The notes: generated by a model not told the origin, from the sequence alone. 49,562 bases of DNA from Nocardia higoensis NBRC 100133 (GCF_000308595.1 NZ_BAGA01000179.1:1-49562); one strand, 5' to 3'; counted from the first letter of the stretch, positions 24,254-33,090 are shown. Numbers and translations: made by a program.

Positions 24254-25924
24254 TCAGAGGTTTGCCGCCAGAGCGCCCGCGGCGCCCAGCATCTCCTGCG
24301 TATCGACGAACTTCACCCGTGGCCGTCGCCCGGCCCGGCCGTTGCGGCGCTCGGCGGCGTCGATGGCCTTCCACCCCTGCTTACCGATGCGCAGCGGCTG
24401 ACGCTGCGCGAGGAGGGCTTCGAGCTCGTCGAGGGACCGGGTCGGCGCGGACAGCGCCCCCGCCGCGAAATCCGCCAGCAGGCTCGCCATCGACTCGGCC
24501 GAGCACGGCTTGTTGGTCCCGATCACGCCCGACGGACCGCGCTTGGCCCAGCCGGTGACATAGCGGCCGGGCACGGGCGCTCCGTCCGCGCCGACCACCC
24601 GGCCCAGGTCGTGTGCCACGGCGCCGCCGTCCGCGCGCAACGGCACCCCGGCCATCGGCGCCGGGCGATAGCCGACCGCGGTGAGCACCAGCCCGCATTC
24701 GAGCCGATCGACCTCCCCGGTGGCGCGCACCGCTCCGCTACCGTCGCCGATCGGCTCATTGTGCGCCAGGTCGATCGACTCGACCCGCCCCTGCCCGTGC
24801 ACCGCCTGCGGCGAGCGGAGGAACTCGAGCCGGATCCGCTTGTCCGCGGAACCCGTGGACCCGGCCGCGAAGTCGGCGATCATGCGGGTCTTGAGCCTGG
24901 TCCGGTAGTCCCCGCGCTCGACCTCGCCCATCCCGTCGCCCGTGCCGCCGCGGCCGACGACGATGTCGACACCGGGAATCCGGCCGAGTCCGAGCAGTTC
25001 CGGAACCGTGCAGGCCGCGGCGGCCGGATCGCGCCTGCCCGCGATCACGACTTCACGGATCCGGCTCTGCGACAACGCTTCCAGCGCGTGGTCGGCGATA
25101 TCGGTGCGGGCCAGCGTCGCCGGATCCGATACCAGGATGCGGGCGATGTCCAGCGCGACATTGCCGTTGCCGACGATCACCGCGCGCTCGGCGGAGAAGT
25201 CGAACCGATGCGCCGCGTGGTCGGGATGCCCGTTGTACCAGGCCACGAAATCACTGGCCGGATGCACACCGGGCAGATCCTCGCCGGGGATGCCGAGTTC
25301 CCGGCCGCGTGCCGCGCCGGTCGCGTAGACGACGGCGTGATGGAAGTCGAGCAACTCCTCCTCGCTGATGTGCACGCCGACCTCGACATTGAGCTCGAGC
25401 GACAACTCCTTCCGGTTCAGCGTCCGGCCGAACGCCTGCGCGACCGCTTTGGTCTTCTGATGGTCCGGCGCCACGCCGTAGCGGACCAGCCCGAGCGGTG
25501 TCGGCAGCCGCTCGAACATGGTGATCGCGAGATCGAGATCGCGATGGGCGAGCAACTCCTCGGCCGCGTAGCAGGCCGAGGGCCCGGATCCCACGATCGC
25601 GACCCGCAACGGCCCGCTGCCGAGAGCAGGCGCGGGCACGGACGGCGCGGGGGCCGTGCCCGCGATGGGCGAATCCACGAAGTACGCCGCGTTGATCTCC
25701 AGAAACGGCGCGTCGAGCGGGGTCAGGTCGGTGTCCGGGACGATCGCGTCGACCGGGCACTCTTCGATGCAGGCGCCGCAATCGATGCAGGTCGCCGGGT
25801 CGATGTGCAGCAATTCCGCACGCGCGTAACCGGGTTCGTCGGGCCGGGGGCGAATGCAGTCCACCGGGCAGACGGCGACGCAACTCGCGTCGTTGCAACA
25901 GGGCTGGGTGACGACATGCGCCAT
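24254..25924 (-). CDS. fprB: Ferredoxin / ferredoxin--NADP+ reductase fusion (FprB-like)
   Basis: 556 residues. The N terminus is a 7Fe/8Fe ferredoxin (C9/C10, C15, C19-P, C23; then C46-x2-C49-x2-C52-x3-C56-P). An adrenodoxin-reductase-type flavoprotein follows, with VAIVGSGPSACYAAEELL for FAD, VIVGNGNVALDIARIL for NADP and GWAKRGPSGVIGTNK near the C terminus. This is the architecture of mycobacterial FprB. Start ATG 25924 with GGAGG upstream. It could reduce the P450 ferredoxin encoded at 28928. The gap of 76 bases to the thiolase-like gene contains an operator, so it is probably its own unit with possible read-through. A Crp-like site lies 83 bases upstream. Confidence 0.92.
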   Translation of the reverse strand: MAHVVTQPCCNDASCVAVCPVDCIRPRPDEPGYARAELLHIDPATCIDCGACIEECPVDAIVPDTDLTPLDAPFLEINAAYFVDSPIAGTAPAPSVPAPALGSGPLRVAIVGSGPSACYAAEELLAHRDLDLAITMFERLPTPLGLVRYGVAPDHQKTKAVAQAFGRTLNRKELSLELNVEVGVHISEEELLDFHHAVVYATGAARGRELGIPGEDLPGVHPASDFVAWYNGHPDHAAHRFDFSAERAVIVGNGNVALDIARILVSDPATLARTDIADHALEALSQSRIREVVIAGRRDPAAAACTVPELLGLGRIPGVDIVVGRGGTGDGMGEVERGDYRTRLKTRMIADFAAGSTGSADKRIRLEFLRSPQAVHGQGRVESIDLAHNEPIGDGSGAVRATGEVDRLECGLVLTAVGYRPAPMAGVPLRADGGAVAHDLGRVVGADGAPVPGRYVTGWAKRGPSGVIGTNKPCSAESMASLLADFAAGALSAPTRSLDELEALLAQRQPLRIGKQGWKAIDAAERRNGRAGRRPRVKFVDTQEMLGAAGALAANL

Positions 25925-26006
25925 CGTTCCTCCGATTCCCGCGCACCACGGCACGGACAGTGAGGTGTATTACACATTACAGAGAACGTTATTTGTTATA
26001 CGCTCG

Positions 26007-26020
26007 GTGATGCGCATCAC
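26007..26020. promoter_or_regulatory. 14-bp palindrome GTGATGCGCATCAC (Crp/GlxR-like)
   Basis: Perfect palindrome that fits GTGA-N6-TCAC, in the divergent region between the FprB-like gene and the shrunken phosphotransferase/thiolase unit. The surrounding sequence 25965-26000 is strongly AT-rich for this genome and is the likely promoter area for both directions. Confidence 0.55.
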
Positions 26021-26120
26021 GCAAGGCGCAAGGGGCTCTTCACTGATCAGCGCGTTCTGCGCTTCCACCCCGGCGGCACCCCCAGCCGGCGCCGCCCCCG
26101 CATACCCACAAGGAGGCTTG

Positions 26121-26633
26121 GTGCCTGCCATTTCCGATGCCGGCTCACGTACCGGCGCGACGACCGAGCACAGAGTGAGCCTGCCCGGACTCGACCTCGA
26201 CGCGTTGCGCGACCACCTGCGCGAGCACCTGCCCGCCGCGCGGCCCGAGCTGCGGGCGCAAGTGGACACTCTGGCCGCGCTGCACGCGGTGCCGCTCGCC
26301 GCGGTCGGCCTGACCGGATTCGGGCGCGCCGAGGGCTTCCTCGCCCGGCACGCGCCCACCGCGAACCCCGGATTCCCGACCGCCGACGACATGGCCGCGC
26401 GATACGCCACGGCCACCGGCGCCGACCTGTCGGAACTGCCGTTCTATCGCGCCCTCGGCTACTTCGAGCTCGCGGTGATCGCCGAGGGCATCCACCAGCG
26501 CCACCTGGCGGGCCGCACCGTCGGCGACGGCTTCGGCACCACCGGCGCGGCTGTCCCGCTCCTCGTCGACGCCGGTCTGCGCACCCTCGCGCCGAAGCCC
26601 TCCACCAACTCCGTCAGAAGGGAAGAACTGTGA
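26121..26633 (+). CDS. Shrunken aminoglycoside-phosphotransferase-like (FadE36-type) protein, catalytic core missing
   Basis: 170 residues from GTG 26121 (AGGAGG four bases upstream). It reads like pieces of a 340-350-residue APH-fold protein joined in frame. First comes the N-terminal LPGLDLDALRDHL, then LRAQVDTLAALHAVPLAAVGL. After a short join comes the C-terminal third (TANPGFPTADDMAARY, then FYRALGYFELAVIAEGIHQR). The kinase segments that family members carry between these, the HGDxRxxN catalytic loop and the DWE metal site, are absent. The frame is intact and it overlaps the thiolase start by GTGA, so it is still translated. It may be a decayed gene kept for coupling, or a small protein with a new role. 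Confidence 0.7.
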   Translation: MPAISDAGSRTGATTEHRVSLPGLDLDALRDHLREHLPAARPELRAQVDTLAALHAVPLAAVGLTGFGRAEGFLARHAPTANPGFPTADDMAARYATATGADLSELPFYRALGYFELAVIAEGIHQRHLAGRTVGDGFGTTGAAVPLLVDAGLRTLAPKPSTNSVRREEL

Positions 26634-27808
26634 CATCCGCCGTCATCATCGACGCGATCCGCACCCCCTCCGGGCGGGGCAGACCCGGCGGCGCGCTTTC
26701 CGGCGTCCATCCCGCGGCGCTGCTCGCCGGGGTGCTGTCAGCCCTGGTCGAGCGCAACGATGTGCACCCGGCGCTGGTCGACGACGTCATCGGCGGCTGC
26801 GTGGGGCAGGCGGGCGAGCAGTCGCTCAACATCACCCGCAACGCGGTGCTGAGCGCCGGCTTCCCGGAGTCGGTGCCGGCGACCACGGTGGACCGGCAGT
26901 GCGGGTCGAGCCAGCAGGCGGTGCATTTCGCGGCCCAGGGCGTCATGGCCGGCGCCTACGACCTGGTCATCGCCTGCGGGGTGGAGTCGATGAGCCGGGT
27001 GCCGATGGGCACCGCCGTGATGGACCGCGACGCCCGTGGTCCCGGCGTCGCCGCCCGCTATCCCGAGGGGCTGGTGAACCAGGGCATCGCGGCCGAGATC
27101 GTCGCGGCCCGTTGGAAACTCGATCGCACCGCCCTCGACGAGTTCGCCGTGCGCTCACACACCCGCGCCGCGGCCGCCGACTTCTCCGACGAGATCGTGC
27201 CCGTCACCATCGAGGACGAGCGGGGTGTACGGGTGGCCGACACCGACGAGACGGTCCGCCCCGGCGCGAACCTCGACGCACTCGCCGCGCTACGGCCGGC
27301 TTTCCGATGCGAGAACGCGGCCACCCGATTCCCCGAGATCGAATGGAACATCACCGCGGGCAATTCCTCCCCGCTCACCGACGGCGCGTCCGCGGTGCTC
27401 ATCGCCTCCGAGCACACCGCGCGGGCGCTCGGACTGACCCCACGGGCGCGCTTCCACGGCTTCGCCGTCGCGGGCAGCGATCCGCTGCTGATGCTCACCG
27501 GCGTGGTGCCCGCGACCCAGCGGCTGCTGTCGCGCACCCACATGTCGATCGACGACATCGATGCCTACGAGGTCAACGAGGCCTTCGCCGCGGTACCGCT
27601 GGCCTGGCAGCGGGATCTGCACGCCGACCCGGAACGACTGAATCCGCGCGGCGGGGCGATCGCCCTGGGCCATCCGCTGGGCAGCTCGGGCACCCGGCTG
27701 CTGACCACCCTGCTGAACCACCTCGAAAGCACCGGCGGCCGATACGGATTGCAGACCATGTGCGAGGCCGGCGGCATGGCCAACGCCACCGTAATCGAAC
27801 GCCTTTAG
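26630..27808 (+). CDS. Acetyl-CoA acyltransferase (thiolase)
   Basis: 392-residue degradative thiolase. Nucleophile C91 is in VDRQCGSSQQ; the acid/base elements are NEAF, GHPLGSSG and the second Cys in MCEAGGMANA. It starts with GTG 26630, overlapping the previous stop. It is intact, unlike the thiolase-like proteins on the minus strand, so it is the most likely enzyme for ordinary beta-oxidation thiolysis in this block. The region behind it (27809-27884) shows no strong hairpin. Confidence 0.93.
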   Translation: MTSAVIIDAIRTPSGRGRPGGALSGVHPAALLAGVLSALVERNDVHPALVDDVIGGCVGQAGEQSLNITRNAVLSAGFPESVPATTVDRQCGSSQQAVHFAAQGVMAGAYDLVIACGVESMSRVPMGTAVMDRDARGPGVAARYPEGLVNQGIAAEIVAARWKLDRTALDEFAVRSHTRAAAADFSDEIVPVTIEDERGVRVADTDETVRPGANLDALAALRPAFRCENAATRFPEIEWNITAGNSSPLTDGASAVLIASEHTARALGLTPRARFHGFAVAGSDPLLMLTGVVPATQRLLSRTHMSIDDIDAYEVNEAFAAVPLAWQRDLHADPERLNPRGGAIALGHPLGSSGTRLLTTLLNHLESTGGRYGLQTMCEAGGMANATVIERL

Positions 27809-27884
27809 GCGCATGTGACCTGTGCAGAAGCATGATCCGCCCGAGGCGAGCGAACAAGAAGTTCGATCGAATGACAAATGACGA

Positions 27885-27913
27885 TTGACGTCACTCGTCT
27901 CGTGGCGTAACTT
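27885..27913 (+). promoter_or_regulatory. Sigma-70-type promoter of the SDR-ferredoxin-P450 unit
   Basis: TTGACG and TAACTT separated by exactly 17 bases, followed by a leader of about 140 bases. The -35 box is embedded in TGACGTCA (27886-27893), a palindrome also present in front of the MCE operon, so a regulator bound there would compete with polymerase. Confidence 0.6.
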
Positions 27914-28059
27914 CTGCTGTGAGGTACGGCACTTTCGTTCCACCGCCGGACGGTCGCACCGCTCTTGGGATGCCCGTCACAGCCCACGCCGGCACCTCCC
28001 CCGACGCCGGCCTCGCTCGAGGCCCGTCGCACCCATTCCTCGACAGCGGAGAATCACCC

Positions 28060-28926
28060 ATGAAGCTCGAAGGCAAAGTCGCCGTCATCACCGGTGCCGG
28101 ATCGGGATTCGGCCGTCAGTGCGCCCAGCTCTTCTCCTCCGAAGGCGCCAAGATCGCCGTCGTCGACATCGACACCGATCGCGCGGAGCAGACCGTCAAG
28201 ATCGTCGAAGAGCAGGGCGGCACCGCCCTGGCGATCACCGCCGACGTGGCGAACGAGAGCCAGGTCGACGCCGCGGTCGCGACCACGGTCGAGAAGTTCG
28301 GCAAGCTCGACATCATGTTCGCCAACGCGGGCGTGGTCTCGCGCGGCGGCGTCCCTTCCGTCGCGGGCGGCGAGCAGGTCGATTTCCAGGACCTCACCGA
28401 CGCCGACTGGCAGCACGTCCTTGGCGTGAACCTCAGCGGCGTCTTCTACTCCGCGAAGGCGGCGGTGCCCGCGCTGCGCGCCAACGGCGGCGGCACCATT
28501 CTGGCGACCTCGTCGGCGGCCTCCATCCAGGCCTACCACAACATCGCCATGTACTCGGCCACCAAGGCCGGCGTGAACGGCATGGTCCGCGGCCTGAGCC
28601 TGGACCTGGGCCGCTACGGCATCCGCGTGAACGCGATCGCCCCGACGCACGGCATGTCGCCGAACTTCCTCATGCCGCCCGGCTCGCCGGTGGTCGGCCA
28701 GTCCTACGAGCAGGTCGCGGGCGAATGGGATCCGTCGATCTCGCCCATCCCGCTCAAGCTGAACCGTCCGCCGTCACTGGTGGACAACGCCAAGGTCGCG
28801 CTGTTCCTGGCCTCCGACGACTCCGCATACATCTCCGGCCTGGTCCTGCCCTCCACCGACGGCGGCACCCTCGCCCGGGTCGGCATGTGGTTCGCCGAGG
28901 ACAAGGGCTCCCCCGGGGACCTGTGA
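28060..28926 (+). CDS. Short-chain dehydrogenase/reductase (P450-associated)
   Basis: 288-residue SDR. TGAGSGFG loop at about 11-18, MFANAG, then SSAAS and YSATK catalytic residues. There is an insert after NAG (VSRGGVPSVAGGEQVDFQDL) and a longer C-terminal part than in a minimal SDR. ATG 28060 has GGAG eight bases upstream; the 47-codon open stretch before it lies in the leader and is not family-like. Directly followed by ferredoxin and P450. Inference: it oxidises the alcohol made by the P450 to the aldehyde for the ALDH at 31358. Confidence 0.9.
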   Translation: MKLEGKVAVITGAGSGFGRQCAQLFSSEGAKIAVVDIDTDRAEQTVKIVEEQGGTALAITADVANESQVDAAVATTVEKFGKLDIMFANAGVVSRGGVPSVAGGEQVDFQDLTDADWQHVLGVNLSGVFYSAKAAVPALRANGGGTILATSSAASIQAYHNIAMYSATKAGVNGMVRGLSLDLGRYGIRVNAIAPTHGMSPNFLMPPGSPVVGQSYEQVAGEWDPSISPIPLKLNRPPSLVDNAKVALFLASDDSAYISGLVLPSTDGGTLARVGMWFAEDKGSPGDL

Positions 28927-28927
28927 G

Positions 28928-29161
28928 ATGACCACTCCCCCAGTCCGTCTCGTCGTCGACCGCAAAGCCTGCGCCGGTCACGGCATGTGCTACGCGGTCG
29001 CGCCGATCCTGGTGGAGTCCGACGACCAGGGCGACCCTGTCGTCCTGGTCGATCCGGTTCCCGAGACGCAACTCGACGACGCCGACACCGCCGTATCCGT
29101 CTGCCCCGAACGCGCGCTGTCGCTGACGACCGCAGCCCCCTCCGATACAGAGGACCGATAG
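28928..29161 (+). CDS. P450-type [3Fe-4S] ferredoxin
   Basis: 77 residues. Cluster ligands C15, C21 and C59 in CAGHGMC and SVCPERAL. The second Cys of a 4Fe motif is replaced by H18, the usual pattern of one-cluster ferredoxins serving bacterial P450s. It starts one base after the SDR stop and ends two bases before the P450 start, so it is the electron donor for that enzyme. An external reductase is needed: the FprB-like protein or the FAD reductase at 48399 are candidates. Confidence 0.93.
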   Translation: MTTPPVRLVVDRKACAGHGMCYAVAPILVESDDQGDPVVLVDPVPETQLDDADTAVSVCPERALSLTTAAPSDTEDR

Positions 29162-29163
29162 CG

Positions 29164-30399
29164 ATGACCACGAGTATTTCCGCCGTTCCACCCGAGCTCG
29201 TCGTCGACTTCGACGTCTACGACCCGTCCCTCGCCCACCCGGTCGACACCGTCCAGGAGCGTGTCGCCGAACTCGCCGCCAAGGGCCCGGTGGTGTACTC
29301 CACCGCGCACGGCGGGCACTGGATCGTCACCCGCTACCACGAGATCCACGAAGTCCTGCGCGACGCCGAGACCTTCTCCAGCTACCCGAACAACCTGGTC
29401 TCGACGGCCGCCGGTTTCGGCAAGTTCATCCCGATCGAACTGGATCCGCCGGAGCACACCGGCTACCGGCGCGCCCTGCAGCCGCTGTTCAGCCCGAATC
29501 GGATGAAGGCCCTGGAGGAGGACATCCGCGATGTCGTCAACGACCTCATCGACGGGTTCGCGGGCAAGGGCGAAGCCGAGTTCATCGCGGAGTTCGCCCA
29601 CGAGCTGCCCGCCCGGGTGTTCCTCGCGCTGATGGACTGGCCGATCGAGGACGCCCCGCTGTTCACCGAGGCGACCGACATCATCCTCACCGGCGTCCCC
29701 GGCGGCACCGAAGAAGAGTCGACGATGGCCCGTGCCAAGGCCGCCTTCGAGATGTTCGGCTACTTCCAGAAGATGATCGAACAGCGCCGCACCAACCCGA
29801 GCGAGGACATCACCTCCACGATCATCCACACCGAGTTCGAACTCGAGGACGGCACCCGCCTGCTCACCGACGAAGAGCTCAACCGGATGTTCTTCCTGCT
29901 GCTGATCGCCGGCCTGCACACCGTGCAGGGCTCGCTGGCCTGGAGCATCATCCACCTCGTCCACAATCCCGAGCAGCGTCAGCAGATCATCGACGACGAG
30001 AGCATCATCCCCTCCGCCGTGGAGGAGATCCTGCGCATCGAGGCGGCGGTGATCCCGGGCCGCCGCGCCACCCGCACCACGGAGCTGGGCGGCGTGACCA
30101 TCTCCGAGGGCGACCAGCTGATCCTCATGTTGTGCGGCGCCAACCGCGACAGCGCGGAATTCGAGTCGCCCGACCAGCTCGAGCTGGACCGGATGCCGAA
30201 CCGGCATCTGTCCTTCGGCGCGGGCGCGCACCGCTGCATCGGCTCGCACCTGGCCAGGATCGAACTGCGGATCGCGCTCGAGGAGCTGCACCGGCGGATC
30301 CCCGACTACGACCTGGTCGAGTCGGACCCGCCCGTGCTGCACGCCAGCCAGGTTCGCGGATGCGCACGGCTACCGATCCGCTTCACCCCGGTATCCTGA
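29164..30399 (+). CDS. Cytochrome P450
   Basis: 411-residue class I P450. ExxR is E288-I-L-R291; the heme loop is FGAGAHRCIG with C358. The I-helix oxygen-activation motif reads AGLHT (249-253): the threonine is present but the usual Asp/Glu before it is histidine. Long acidic stretch at about 215-240 (TEFELEDGTRLLTDEE). ATG 29164 follows the ferredoxin by two bases. Gene order SDR - ferredoxin - P450 - regulator - ALDH resembles the terp operon, so hydroxylation of a methyl group that is then oxidised to the acid is likely. The family number cannot be given without a search. Confidence 0.94.
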   Translation: MTTSISAVPPELVVDFDVYDPSLAHPVDTVQERVAELAAKGPVVYSTAHGGHWIVTRYHEIHEVLRDAETFSSYPNNLVSTAAGFGKFIPIELDPPEHTGYRRALQPLFSPNRMKALEEDIRDVVNDLIDGFAGKGEAEFIAEFAHELPARVFLALMDWPIEDAPLFTEATDIILTGVPGGTEEESTMARAKAAFEMFGYFQKMIEQRRTNPSEDITSTIIHTEFELEDGTRLLTDEELNRMFFLLLIAGLHTVQGSLAWSIIHLVHNPEQRQQIIDDESIIPSAVEEILRIEAAVIPGRRATRTTELGGVTISEGDQLILMLCGANRDSAEFESPDQLELDRMPNRHLSFGAGAHRCIGSHLARIELRIALEELHRRIPDYDLVESDPPVLHASQVRGCARLPIRFTPVS

Positions 30400-30409
30400 C
30401 CGGTGGCCT

Positions 30410-30440
30410 GCGGTGTGCGGAGACTTGTGCCGCACACCGC
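30410..30440 (+). terminator. Hairpin after the P450 gene
   Basis: Perfect 11-base arms (GCGGTGTGCGG and complement) with a 9-base loop, 10 bases past the P450 stop. It suggests that the following TetR gene has its own promoter. Confidence 0.65.
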
Positions 30441-30528
30441 CGGGGCCGGACGACCAACGCAGAACGTTTCGCGGGTATTGTCAAGGGAGACGGCGGTCCG
30501 CATCGAATTCGTGGAGGGCAGGACTGAC

Positions 30529-31131
30529 ATGGCCCGACGCAACAGCAATGTGCTCAGCTCGGACTTCGAGGAGGCACGTGGCCAGATCCTCGAGGCGGCT
30601 CAGTCCACCTTTCTGCACTTCGGCGTCGCCAAGACCACAATGGACGACATCGCCAAGGCCGCAGGCGTGTCCCGCCCGACCATCTATCGCTACTTCCGGG
30701 ACCGGGACACCCTCGTCGCCGAATTGATCCGGCTGCGGTCGCGGCAACTGTTCGTGCGCGGCACCAAATACGTGCTCGAGCGCGAGAGCTTCCGCGACCA
30801 GTTGATCGACGGGCTGATCTTCCTTGTCGACCGCGGCCGCAAGGATCCGCTGATCCGGCTGATCGTCAGCCCGGAGCACATGGATCTTGCCGCGGCCGTG
30901 GTCGGCTCCTCCCATCTGGCGGCCGAGCTGACGCTGGAGATGTGGGGGCCGATCTTCGACCGCGCCCGCGAGCGCGGCGAACTGCGACCCGGGATCGACA
31001 ATGCGAAGGCCTGCGAATGGCTCGGCCTCGTCCAGCTCATCCTGGTGGGCCGGTTCGATTTCGAGGATCCGAGCGACCCCGCGCATCGGCAGATGCTGGA
31101 AACCTTCGTTCTGCCCGCCTTCCTGGCCTGA
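30529..31131 (+). CDS. TetR-family transcriptional regulator
   Basis: 200 residues from ATG 30529 (MARRNSN); the longer open frame from 30403 crosses the P450 hairpin and is rejected. HTH region at about 15-60, ending GVSRPTIYRYFRDRDTLV. The ligand domain is helical with no recognised signature. It lies between P450 and ALDH, and a strong 21-bp inverted repeat stands 46 bases after its stop, so it probably represses the ALDH gene and perhaps the P450 unit. Confidence 0.88.
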   Translation: MARRNSNVLSSDFEEARGQILEAAQSTFLHFGVAKTTMDDIAKAAGVSRPTIYRYFRDRDTLVAELIRLRSRQLFVRGTKYVLERESFRDQLIDGLIFLVDRGRKDPLIRLIVSPEHMDLAAAVVGSSHLAAELTLEMWGPIFDRARERGELRPGIDNAKACEWLGLVQLILVGRFDFEDPSDPAHRQMLETFVLPAFLA

Positions 31132-31176
31132 CCCCGGCGGTCCACCCGCGGCGCACTGCCGCACGCCATCTTGCAA

Positions 31177-31197
31177 ACTAAACCCTATAGGTTTAGT
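31177..31197. promoter_or_regulatory. 21-bp operator over the aldehyde dehydrogenase promoter
   Basis: Perfect 8-base arms ACTAAACC and GGTTTAGT around CTATA. A possible promoter TTGCAA (31171-31176) with TAGTGT 17 bases later overlaps it. The sequence differs from the ATCTAA-type operators, which fits a different TetR protein (30529-31131). Confidence 0.65.
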
Positions 31198-31357
31198 GTG
31201 ATCCGCATCCCACCGGCGCCACACCGACGGCGCCCGTCACACCCCACTCGATGGTCGCACCCTGCGCGCACAAGTGATCTGCCGCAGCGGATTTCGCGAC
31301 CAGGCCGGTGAGCGTCACGGCCCGTCCCCTCGAATGGAAACAGAAGGACATCGAACC

Positions 31358-32857
31358 ATGACTAGCACGATCGATTCGACGACAACTCCCGCGATCGCCG
31401 ACCGCGAGCAGGTGTTCATCGGCGGCCGCTGGACCGATTCCACCGGCGACGACTGGACCGAACTGGTCGACTCGTTCAGCGAGGAGACCGTGTCCCGGGT
31501 GCGTCTGGCCACGGCCGAGGACATCGCCGCCGCGGTGGCCGCCGCCCGCGCCTCGTTCGAGCGCGGCGAGTGGGCGGCCGAGCCGATCGCCGAGCGCGCC
31601 GACGTGCTCGACGAGATCGCGAACCGCCTGGAACAGCGCGTCGACCAGCTGACCACCATCGGCGTGATCGAGGTCGGCGTGCCGGTGTCGATCAGCCGCC
31701 CGACCCAGCAGATGGTCGGCGGCCTCTTCCGCGCGGTCGCCGCCGTGGCCAGGGCGACCGAACTGTCCGAGCAGCGGACCCGCGCCGACGGCGGCATCTC
31801 GGAAATCGTCAAGGAACCCAAAGGCGTTGTCGCCGCGATCATTCCGTGGAACGGACCGATCGGCACCATCGCCTTCAAGGTGGCGCCCGCGCTCGCGGCG
31901 GGCTGTTCGGTGGTGCTGAAGACCGCCCCCGACGCGCCGGAGTCGCCCTCGGTGTTCGCCGACATCATCGGCGAACTCGTCGCCGAGGGCCGCATCCCCG
32001 AAGGCGTCGTCAGCGTGCTGTGCGCCGATCGCGAGGTCTCCGAGGCGCTGGTCACCAATCCGGACGTCGACCACATCACCTTCACCGGCAGCACCGCCGC
32101 GGGCCGTCGCATCATGTCCCTGGCCGGCGAACGCGTCGCCGGCGTCTCGCTGGAACTCGGTGGCAAGTCGGCCGCCATCATCCTCGACGACGCCGACCTG
32201 AACACCGTGCTGCAGAGCCTCCCGATGGCGGGCTGCATGCAGTCCGGCCAGGCCTGTGTCGCGTTGACCCGCGTCCTCGTCTCCCGCGCCCGACACGACG
32301 AGGTGGTGGCAGCGCTGAAGCTCGCCTACGGCGCCCTGCCCATGGGCAATCCGTGGGAGCCCACCAACTTCCTCGGCCCGCTGGCGTCGGCTCATCACTA
32401 CCAGCGCGTGCTGAACCACATCGAGGTCGCCAAGCAGGACGGCGCCACGGTGGTGCTCGGCGGCGGCCGCCCCGAGGGCCAGGACAAGGGCTTCTTCGTG
32501 GCCCCGACCCTGCTCGACAATGTGCGCCCCGACGACCGGATCGCCCAGGAAGAGGTGTTCGGCCCCGTCATCTCGATCATCACCTACGAGGACGAGGACG
32601 ACGCGGTCGCCATCGCCAACAACTCCATCTACGGCCTGTCCGGCGCGGTGTACACCGAGGACGCCGAGCGCGGCTACGCCCTGGCCCGCCGGATCCGCAC
32701 CGGCACCATCAGCGTCAACACCGCCGCCATGGACTTCACCCTGCCCTTCGGTGGGTACAAGCAGTCCGGCATCGGCCGTGAGGGCGGCCCGGAGGGCCTG
32801 GCGGAGTTCTTCGAGACCAAGACCGTCCACTTCCCCGCTCCGGCCCCGGCCAAGTGA
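31358..32857 (+). CDS. Aldehyde dehydrogenase (NAD(P)+)
   Basis: 499-residue ALDH. IIPWNGP (N165), FTGSTAAG, E266 in LELGGKS and nucleophile C300 in MQSGQACVA; later EEVFGPVI and PFGGYKQSG. ATG 31358 with AAGGA nine bases upstream. Only about 40-50% of the compared motif residues are shared with the other ALDH at 19262, so they are not a recent duplication. It probably completes alcohol-to-acid oxidation after the P450 and SDR. Monocistronic between its operator and a strong terminator. Confidence 0.92.
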   Translation: MTSTIDSTTTPAIADREQVFIGGRWTDSTGDDWTELVDSFSEETVSRVRLATAEDIAAAVAAARASFERGEWAAEPIAERADVLDEIANRLEQRVDQLTTIGVIEVGVPVSISRPTQQMVGGLFRAVAAVARATELSEQRTRADGGISEIVKEPKGVVAAIIPWNGPIGTIAFKVAPALAAGCSVVLKTAPDAPESPSVFADIIGELVAEGRIPEGVVSVLCADREVSEALVTNPDVDHITFTGSTAAGRRIMSLAGERVAGVSLELGGKSAAIILDDADLNTVLQSLPMAGCMQSGQACVALTRVLVSRARHDEVVAALKLAYGALPMGNPWEPTNFLGPLASAHHYQRVLNHIEVAKQDGATVVLGGGRPEGQDKGFFVAPTLLDNVRPDDRIAQEEVFGPVISIITYEDEDDAVAIANNSIYGLSGAVYTEDAERGYALARRIRTGTISVNTAAMDFTLPFGGYKQSGIGREGGPEGLAEFFETKTVHFPAPAPAK

Positions 32858-32928
32858 CCGAACGACCGTCGTTGCGGCGCCTCCGATCTCGAAGGCCCGC
32901 AGCGCCCGTCCACTGACCTCACCGCACC

Positions 32929-32968
32929 CGAATCCGGCCCCGCCCGTGCCCCGGCGGGGCCGGATTCG
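32929..32968. terminator. Bidirectional hairpin between ALDH and the LuxR-type regulator
   Basis: Perfect 16-base arms beginning CGAATCCGGCCCCGCC, 8-base loop. It is situated in a 233-base gene-free gap between convergent genes. The rest of the gap shows nothing recognisable. Confidence 0.8.
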
Positions 32969-33090
32969 TTCCTGCCTGGTACCGGTGGCGAGGTGGAGTT
33001 CTCGCCGGCGGGGCGACCTTGGCCTCGGCATCCCGCAGCGCGGACACCCGCTGCGCCTCGGCAGCCCCGTCGAAACCCATGCGGCACAGC

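Noticed and set aside
26630..27808. Idea that the plus-strand thiolase was also degenerate
   Set aside because: QCGSS, GHPLGSSG and the second Cys are all present, so it is a normal thiolase.
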